Made by a program: the position numbers and the translations under genes. A DNA stretch of 64,000 bases from an uncultured Clostridia bacterium. Its GTDB lineage: Bacteria > Bacillota > Clostridia > Oscillospirales > Ruminococcaceae. The stretch is from the NCBI GenBank assembly GCA_947626165.1, contig CANQRG010000002.1, positions 62,001 to 126,000 on the forward strand. Direction: 5' to 3'. The notes below the pieces were generated by a model. That model saw nothing but the letters and a program-made list of their open reading frames with translations. It did no database searches and was not told where the DNA came from. Shown here one piece after another: positions 59,576 through 64,000 of this stretch. Positions within the stretch are counted from its first letter, which is position 1. Each line of letters starts with the position of its first letter.

Positions 59576-61105
59576 ATGTTTGCTAAAATTGACAGCATAG
59601 GTCTTTTGGGTATGAACTCATTTGGCGTCACGGTCGAGATAGAAGCTTCAAACGGATTGCCTAAATTTGATATTGTTGGGCAGGCGGACACTGTAGTAAG
59701 AGAAAGCCGAGACAGAATTAAAAGTGCGTTTCGTTCAAGCAATATACATTTTCCCGAGCGGTCTGTTACGGTAAATCTTGCGCCTGCTGATATAAGAAAA
59801 ACACAGTCGTCGTTTGATATGGCGATTTCGGTTGCGGTGCTTGTTGTATCAGGGGTTATTGAGGAGTCGGTGACACAAGGCAAGGCTTTTATAGGCGAGG
59901 TATCGCTGGGTGGGGAAATAAGAGATGTAAACGGCGTTCTCCCTATGGTTTTGTATGCAAAAAAGCATGGAGTAAAAGAGATATTTGTACCCAAGAAAAA
60001 TGCGTATGAAGCGTCGGTAGTCGAGGGAATAACCGTATATGGAGTAAGCACGCTTAAAGAGCTTTTGTCTCACTTCTTATCAGTACCTATCACACCTGAG
60101 CGAAAATATATACCCAAGGATGTAGATTATTTCGATTCGCTTGATTTTTCAGATGTAAAGGGTCAGGAAGGAGCTAAAAAGGCTCTTGAGATAGCGGCTT
60201 GCGGAGGACATAATGTAATTATGATAGGTTCGCCGGGAAGCGGAAAGAGTATGCTTGCCAAAAGGCTTCCAACTATTCTTCCTAAGATGACCTTTGAGGA
60301 ATCAATAGAAGCTACTAATCTGTATTCGGTTGCCGGCATTCTAAACCCTGATACTCCGCTGATTACAAAGCGTCCGTTCAGAAGTCCGCATCATACGATC
60401 TCACAAGCAGGACTGACCGGTGGGGGAACTATTCCCAAGCCTGGAGAAATATCTCTTTCTCACAACGGTCTTTTGTTTTTAGATGAGCTTGCCGAATTTG
60501 ACAGAAAAACATTAGAAGCTCTGCGCCAGCCCTTAGAGGACGGTGTGGTAACCATTTCAAGGGCATGGGGAAACATTACATATCCTTGTTCGGTTATGCT
60601 TGTTGCCGCTATGAACCCTTGTCCATGCGGATATTACGGACATCCTACCAGAAAGTGCATATGCACTCCAAGTCAGACAGCGAGGTATCTCTCAAAAATT
60701 TCAGGACCGTTGATGGACAGATTTGATATACATTTAGATGTTGCTCCTGTTGAGTATGAAAGTATATCGTCAAATGTAAAGTCTGAGACATCGGCTCAGA
60801 TAAGAGAACGTGTTTTCAAGGCTAGGGAGATACAGAACAGAAGATTTAGAAACACGAAAATCACCTGCAACGCTAACATTACCTCTGATTTACTTCACGA
60901 GGTTTGTCCAATGACTGACGGTGCAAACACAATACTGAAAAACGTATTTGAAAAGCTGGGGCTATCTGCACGTGCATACGATAAAATAGTTAAGGTCGCA
61001 AGAACTATAGCGGATATGGATAAAAGCGAGGTTATAGACAAGGCGCACATTGCACAGGCTGTTCAGTACAGAAGTCTGGACAGGAAGTATTGGCAGCAAC
61101 GGTGA
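59576..61105 (+). CDS. comM: YifB/ComM family Mg-chelatase-like AAA+ ATPase
   Basis: 509 residues. An N-terminal ChlI/Lon-like domain (about 1-175) precedes the AAA module with MIGSPGSGKSMLAKRLP (Walker A) and LLFLDELAEFDRK (Walker B). AAMNPCPCGYYGHPTRKC is the family's zinc-like Cys motif. ComM assists branch migration of incoming DNA in natural transformation. The last residues and the stop lie in the third copy of the GCAACG palindrome. Confidence 0.93.
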   Translation: MFAKIDSIGLLGMNSFGVTVEIEASNGLPKFDIVGQADTVVRESRDRIKSAFRSSNIHFPERSVTVNLAPADIRKTQSSFDMAISVAVLVVSGVIEESVTQGKAFIGEVSLGGEIRDVNGVLPMVLYAKKHGVKEIFVPKKNAYEASVVEGITVYGVSTLKELLSHFLSVPITPERKYIPKDVDYFDSLDFSDVKGQEGAKKALEIAACGGHNVIMIGSPGSGKSMLAKRLPTILPKMTFEESIEATNLYSVAGILNPDTPLITKRPFRSPHHTISQAGLTGGGTIPKPGEISLSHNGLLFLDELAEFDRKTLEALRQPLEDGVVTISRAWGNITYPCSVMLVAAMNPCPCGYYGHPTRKCICTPSQTARYLSKISGPLMDRFDIHLDVAPVEYESISSNVKSETSAQIRERVFKAREIQNRRFRNTKITCNANITSDLLHEVCPMTDGANTILKNVFEKLGLSARAYDKIVKVARTIADMDKSEVIDKAHIAQAVQYRSLDRKYWQQR

Positions 61106-61220
61106 TGTTGCAGGTAGAAGCAAGAAAATTAGAAGCAAGAAGCAAGACCGGCGAGCCGCCGCAGGCGCTACCGCCTTTGGGAAATTAGATATAAAACATA
61201 ATTTGATAAACGGCGGGTCG
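61096..61220. repeat. Palindromic repeat copy 3, at the comM 3' end
   Basis: GCAACGGTGATGTTGC (61096-61111) contains the comM TGA stop in its loop. Then CCGCCTTTGGGAA (61168) and ACGGCGGGTCGTACATAG (61210) repeat the second hairpin seen at 40992-41040. Degenerate AGAAGCAAGAA direct repeats lie between. Confidence 0.65.
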
Positions 61221-61241
61221 TACATAGATGTAAAAAACAAG

Positions 61242-61270
61242 GCGTTCGGAAAAATTCCGAACGCTTTTGT
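61242..61270 (+). terminator. Terminator of comM
   Basis: GCGTTCGGAA pairs perfectly with TTCCGAACGC around AAA, followed by TTTTG. Confidence 0.85.
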
Positions 61271-61311
61271 CTTGCCTCTTGCCTCTGGCATCTAGTCTCT
61301 AATAGGGCAGC

Positions 61312-61347
61312 AGAGCCTCCGCTGGCTCAGCGGTTGGGCGGTTTTTT
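61312..61347 (+). terminator. Second GC-rich hairpin with T run
   Basis: GCCTCCGCTG and CAGCGGTTGGGC pair around GCT and are followed by GGTTTTTT. Confidence 0.55.
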
Positions 61348-61364
61348 GAAATTTCTAAAAATAG

Positions 61365-61400
61365 AAACTGCCCACTTGCCAAAAGCAAATGAGCAGTTTT
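61365..61400 (-). terminator. Terminator of the putative 6S RNA
   Basis: On the minus strand AAACTGCTCATTTGC pairs with GCAAGTGGGCAGTTT (two G-T-type positions), followed by CTATTTTTA. Confidence 0.75.
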
Positions 61401-61409
61401 AAATTCTAA

Positions 61410-61621
61410 TATATCCGCCTTGCCGTCGCACAGTGAATAAAACCCGCACTCATGCAGGTGGGTAACGGCCTGACAGCCTCACGCTCCCTTCGTCCGGCAA
61501 AAGCCGGGAGGTCTGCAATCCTCAGTCAGAGCTTAGTTCCCTTATTCTTTGTGTTGGATTATAAAAACTGTGCTTGTTCGCACAAGGCAGAAAGTTTTGT
61601 AAGTCACTTATGTTTCTTACT
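61410..61621 (-). ncRNA. ssrS: Putative 6S RNA
   Basis: No reading frame, but a promoter at 61628-61656 and a terminator at 61365-61400. On the minus strand TCTGCCTTG pairs with CAAGGCGGA to close a core of about 180 nt. GCACAGT pairs with ACTGTGC inside it. A large unpaired region follows (TTTATAATCCAACACAAAG opposite CATGAGTGCGGGTTTTATT), then an apical stem (CTGAC/GTCAG, CTCC/GGAG, CCGGC/GCCGG). A long helix with a central bubble and apical stem is the architecture of 6S RNA, which holds sigma-A RNA polymerase. The assignment is by structure, not by a covariance search. Confidence 0.6.
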
Positions 61622-61627
61622 GTAAGT

Positions 61628-61656
61628 ATTATACCACTTGTAAGATTAGTATACAA
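61628..61656 (-). promoter_or_regulatory. Promoter of the putative 6S RNA
   Basis: Minus-strand TTGTAT (61651-61656), 17 bases, TATAAT (61628-61633). Confidence 0.7.
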
Positions 61657-61697
61657 GCGGTAATATTCGACAAATTAATATTTAAAAGAAATCAAAA

Positions 61698-62075
61698 TTA
61701 GTCATCTAAATCTGTTAAGTCTACCTCTCCGTTATCAAGATCAACTCTGTCGCTTCCTTCAATTTCAATAGCGTCATCGTCGTCATCTTCAAACAACTCA
61801 GCAAAGCGATCCATAAACAAGTCTCCAAGCTTGTCGAAAAGTTCGTCGTCGTCAACAGAAACAAGAACCTCCTCGTCTCCCTCATATGTTGATTTTAAAA
61901 TAACTACTTCGCCGTCGTCGGCAAGAATAGCTTCAGCGTCCTCTAAATAGGGTGTAAGAGCGTAATATGTTTCACCTTCATATTCAAGAGAATCCAAAAG
62001 CTCAAACATTTGCTCCTGACCTTCCTCATCTACAAGAGTATACAAATCAGGCTGCATATCCATTTCTTCGTTCAT
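61698..62075 (-). CDS. DUF1292 acidic protein
   Basis: 125 residues, strongly acidic. YTLVDEEGQEQMFELLDSLE and GETYYALTPYLED match DUF1292 (YrzB-like). The C-terminal half is mostly Asp and Glu (FEDDDDDAIEIEGSD). AGGAGG lies upstream of the ATG. In other Firmicutes it accompanies YrrK/Hpf-type genes; here it stands alone. Function unknown. Confidence 0.85.
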   Translation of the reverse strand: MNEEMDMQPDLYTLVDEEGQEQMFELLDSLEYEGETYYALTPYLEDAEAILADDGEVVILKSTYEGDEEVLVSVDDDELFDKLGDLFMDRFAELFEDDDDDAIEIEGSDRVDLDNGEVDLTDLDD

Positions 62076-62263
62076 AACTAAAAACCTCCTAAAAAATTCT
62101 AAACATATTTATGCAATTTTTCGGTTAATAAAAAAGTTATGGTGTTTAAAAAGTATATTATCACCACAACACTCATATTATAATATAAAAGAAATTAAAA
62201 GTCAAGCAGATTTTGTAAAAGTAAAATTAAATAAAAAAATTATAAAAAAGTTGAAAAAAACTA

Positions 62264-62292
62264 TTGACAACAGCTAAGAGATGTGTTATATT
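62264..62292 (+). promoter_or_regulatory. Promoter of the 62.3-63.0 kb transcript
   Basis: TTGACA (62264-62269), 17 bases, TATATT (62287-62292); TATAAT also lies at 62292-62297. The start would be near 62300. Confidence 0.8.
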
Positions 62293-62298
62293 ATAATT

Positions 62299-63022
62299 GA
62301 AGAAAGGAAAAAGATTAAAATTAACAAAAGTTTATTGAGTTTTCCTAACTTCAAAATTCTAATTAAGGAGAAAGGTCCGATGAACGGTTAAGATTAAATC
62401 CTAAAACAATTATTTGAAAAGGAGATCAGTCCGATGTGCTAATGTAGTGTATTGAGAAATACTAAAGCAAATCAAATTTTTGAATAGGAGAATAGTCCGA
62501 TGAACAGTTAAGACTGAGTAGCTTTGAGGTGTTATACATCAAAGAGTTACTGTTAAAGCCGAGATTGGAATTTAAGGAAAGGGCGTGATAGGAATGTTAA
62601 AAAGAAGACTTAAAGCCTATCAAGACCGATTGATCAAAATTTGAAAAGAAAGAGGCGAGTCCAATGGCAACAGAAGATGCATCAATGTTAGTTAGCTTGA
62701 AGGTAGGCTCGGCTGTTATATAAATGAAATCTAAGTTCAGAATCTGAATTAACTGAAAAAGATTTAAACTAACGAAGCTATAACAAAAGCCGCAGACATT
62801 TAGGTATACGTTGATACAGAAAGTAAGATTACAAATAAAGTAATAACATTCAAAATTGGTTTGGAGCTTAACGGATGCAGTGTTAAGACTAAGTGATTTA
62901 AGTCTGTGAAGTATATCGGAAGAGTGCAGCCGATTACTAAATCAGAATTAGATGTGATTTAGAATACAAATTAAATATAATTAACGAAATTAAAATCCCT
63001 CGGCTAAGCCGGGGGATTTTTT
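62299..63022 (+). ncRNA. Candidate large structured non-coding RNA
   Basis: About 720 bases between a good promoter and a strong terminator, with no open frame longer than about 20 codons in the transcribed sense. It contains many hairpins: AGTGTATT-GAGA-AATACT (62446-62464), CTTTGA...TCAAAG (62522-62544), GATAGG...CCTATC (62587-62621), TTCAG/CTGAA (62736-62748), CTTAAC/GTTAAG (62868-62887), AGACT/AGTCT (62886-62904) and CTAAATC/GATTTAG (62938-62962). A 7-bp long-range match joins AGCCGAG (62557) and CTCGGCT (62708). Four modules of purine-rich AGGAGA or AGAGG followed by GTCCGATG/GTCCAATG recur at 62366, 62420, 62486 and 62651. Size and structure recall the large RNAs ROOL, GOLLD and OLE; I cannot say which, if any. 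Confidence 0.6.
62994..63022 (+). terminator. Terminator of the candidate large RNA
   Basis: ATCCCTCGGCT pairs with AGCCGGGGGAT around a single A, followed by TTTTTT. The stretch 63023-63208 beyond it shows nothing further. Confidence 0.9.
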
Positions 63023-63208
63023 GCTGAGTAGATATGTCTTAATTTGTCACATTTCAATGACTTTTGGAATAATATATTTTATCAGTGAATTTAAAAGCTT
63101 CATAAATGCAGAGAGTGGCATAAGCGGATAATATTGCGTGTGTGTTCATTTATGTCCATAGGGGAGCTTTCAGCATGGAGCTTTTATTCTCACTGTAAAA
63201 TAAATGTG

Positions 63209-63237
63209 GGTGTGCTTCTTCGGTACACCCACTTTGA
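63209..63237 (-). terminator. Terminator of the LytR-CpsA-Psr gene
   Basis: GTGGGTGT pairs perfectly with ACACCCAC around an 11-base loop, 26 bases after the stop of the minus-strand gene. The tail after it on the minus strand is ATTTATTTT. Confidence 0.7.
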
Positions 63238-63262
63238 ATTTTATTGACTATATACTCGACTA

Positions 63263-64000
63263 TTAATAACCGTAAATAGTTTTTCTAAGCAATGCTGAAT
63301 TCTTTTCAAAATCAACAACCATTATTGAAGAACCGCCTGCGCCTGTTCCATATTCCCAATACCTCTTATCTGACGTACTATCTTCATCTCCGAAAGGTAT
63401 TCTCAACTCAATGCGTTCATAACCGAGAATAAACGGCGCCCTAAGAGACAGGAAGTAAAGCTGGTTCTTAGTCATATTGGTGGTAATTTGCGGAAAAACA
63501 TTTTCAAGCATTTTATTTATATCGAAAATACCGGCGCTTTTGATTTTGTCAATAACCATATTAAGAACCTTCCTTTGCCGGTCCGTTCTGCCAAAGTCGG
63601 TACCTGTAGTTCCATCAATATGCCTTATCCTTGCATATGCAAGAGCTTGATTTCCATTCATATGGATTTTTCCGCCCTTTTTAAGATAATCAGTACCTCT
63701 TTCATTTTTAAGATACTTATTCTGCTCGCCTAAAGGATCAGTCATAGCCTGAGCTTCAGCGTCTGAGATTTCTATATCCAGACCTCCTAGCGCGTCGATA
63801 ATATCAATAAACGAGAAGAAATCTATCTGTATATAGTGGTCTATCTGAATGTTGAAGTTTTGCTCAATGGTGTCCATAACAAGCTCAGGACCGCCGTTGT
63901 TAAAGGCGGCATTTATTTTATTTTCACCAAAGCCGGGAATTTCAACATACATATCTCTCATAAATGAGGTCTGTACAAGCTGTTTGCTGTCTTTGTTAAT
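63263..64000 (-). CDS. LytR-CpsA-Psr family protein (5' end beyond the window)
   Basis: The frame is open through the window edge: NKDSKQLVQTSFMRDMYVEI, so the internal ATG at 63961 is not the true start. Core residues are visible: the conserved Arg in SFMRDMYVEIPG, KINAAFNNGGPEL, the Asp/Gly-rich DALGGLDIEIS and YARIRHIDGTTGTDFGRTDR. The enzyme attaches teichoic-acid-like polymers or capsule to peptidoglycan from lipid carriers, outside the membrane. The missing N-terminus should carry the membrane helix. About 246 residues are visible. Confidence 0.92.
   Translation of the reverse strand: MNKDSKQLVQTSFMRDMYVEIPGFGENKINAAFNNGGPELVMDTIEQNFNIQIDHYIQIDFFSFIDIIDALGGLDIEISDAEAQAMTDPLGEQNKYLKNERGTDYLKKGGKIHMNGNQALAYARIRHIDGTTGTDFGRTDRQRKVLNMVIDKIKSAGIFDINKMLENVFPQITTNMTKNQLYFLSLRAPFILGYERIELRIPFGDEDSTSDKRYWEYGTGAGGSSIMVVDFEKNSALLRKTIYGY

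Noticed and set aside
62299-62990. Reading the 62.3-63.0 kb region as one decayed protein gene
   Set aside because: Short frames such as MATEDASMLVSLKVGSAVI and VDTESKITNKVITFKIGLEL look protein-like but need several frame changes, and the dense hairpins, promoter and terminator suit an RNA gene better. Kept as an alternative, not as the call.

Overview
The window looks like the chromosome of a low-GC, Gram-positive gut anaerobe of the Clostridia, most likely a Ruminococcus-type member of the Oscillospiraceae. The evidence is an L13 leader, an ilv T-box, CdaA/CdaR, EcfA/A/T, a LytR-CpsA-Psr protein, a four-Cys L28, many exported proteins with lysine-rich Ig/Fn3 domains, and sigma-A promoters of the form TTGACA-17-TATAAT. 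The genus is an inference; no rRNA gene is present.

Layout. 1-3030: right end of an integrative phage-like element (methyltransferases, a DUF4406-like gene with a frameshift, excisionase, tyrosine integrase), ending on a 22-codon tail of a disrupted host gene; a broken second integrase follows. 3430-4435: rplM-rpsI with promoter and leader hairpin. 4569-8423: an exported Fn3 protein, a degraded Fn3 relative, and a CadC/CadA metal-efflux pair with its operator. 8477-27705: accessory region that begins at tRNA-Leu and is punctuated by four copies (A-D) of a double-terminator repeat. Between A and B lie scraps of a conjugative element: an antirestriction gene whose 3' half is inverted, a CnaB surface protein lacking both ends, an orphan MNT nucleotidyltransferase and a truncated PrgI-like protein. 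From B to D lie two LysR regulators, a flavodoxin/aldo-keto reductase/alcohol dehydrogenase set with six flavodoxin domains (five on exported or lipid-anchored proteins), an exported Ig-DUF362 protein, a permease and an ECF S component.

27825-61105: mostly core chromosome. It holds M24 peptidase, an ilvB-cimA operon under an Ile-type T-box, nadA, an LtaS-like enzyme, rpmB, tRNA-Thr, ruvCA, glmM, an rRNA-methylase-like gene, ecfA1-ecfA2-ruvB-ecfT-truA, DUF5711, CvpA, a Clp ATPase with an N-terminal zinc finger, a stranded holin pair, pheA, an esterase, DUF3343 plus a cysteine-desulfurase-like enzyme, cdaA-cdaR, an FAD dehydrogenase and comM. 61106-64000: a putative 6S RNA, DUF1292, a roughly 730-nt apparently non-coding transcription unit full of hairpins (62264-63022), and the C-terminal part of a LytR-CpsA-Psr gene cut by the window edge.

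How the parts fit. Core genes serve translation, recombination, wall and c-di-AMP metabolism, amino-acid synthesis and vitamin uptake. The accessory region is heavily rearranged, and its intact genes point to redox work by flavodoxins outside the membrane. The two items most worth following are the 62.3-63.0 kb candidate structured RNA and the exported flavodoxin / flavodoxin-AKR fusion cluster.
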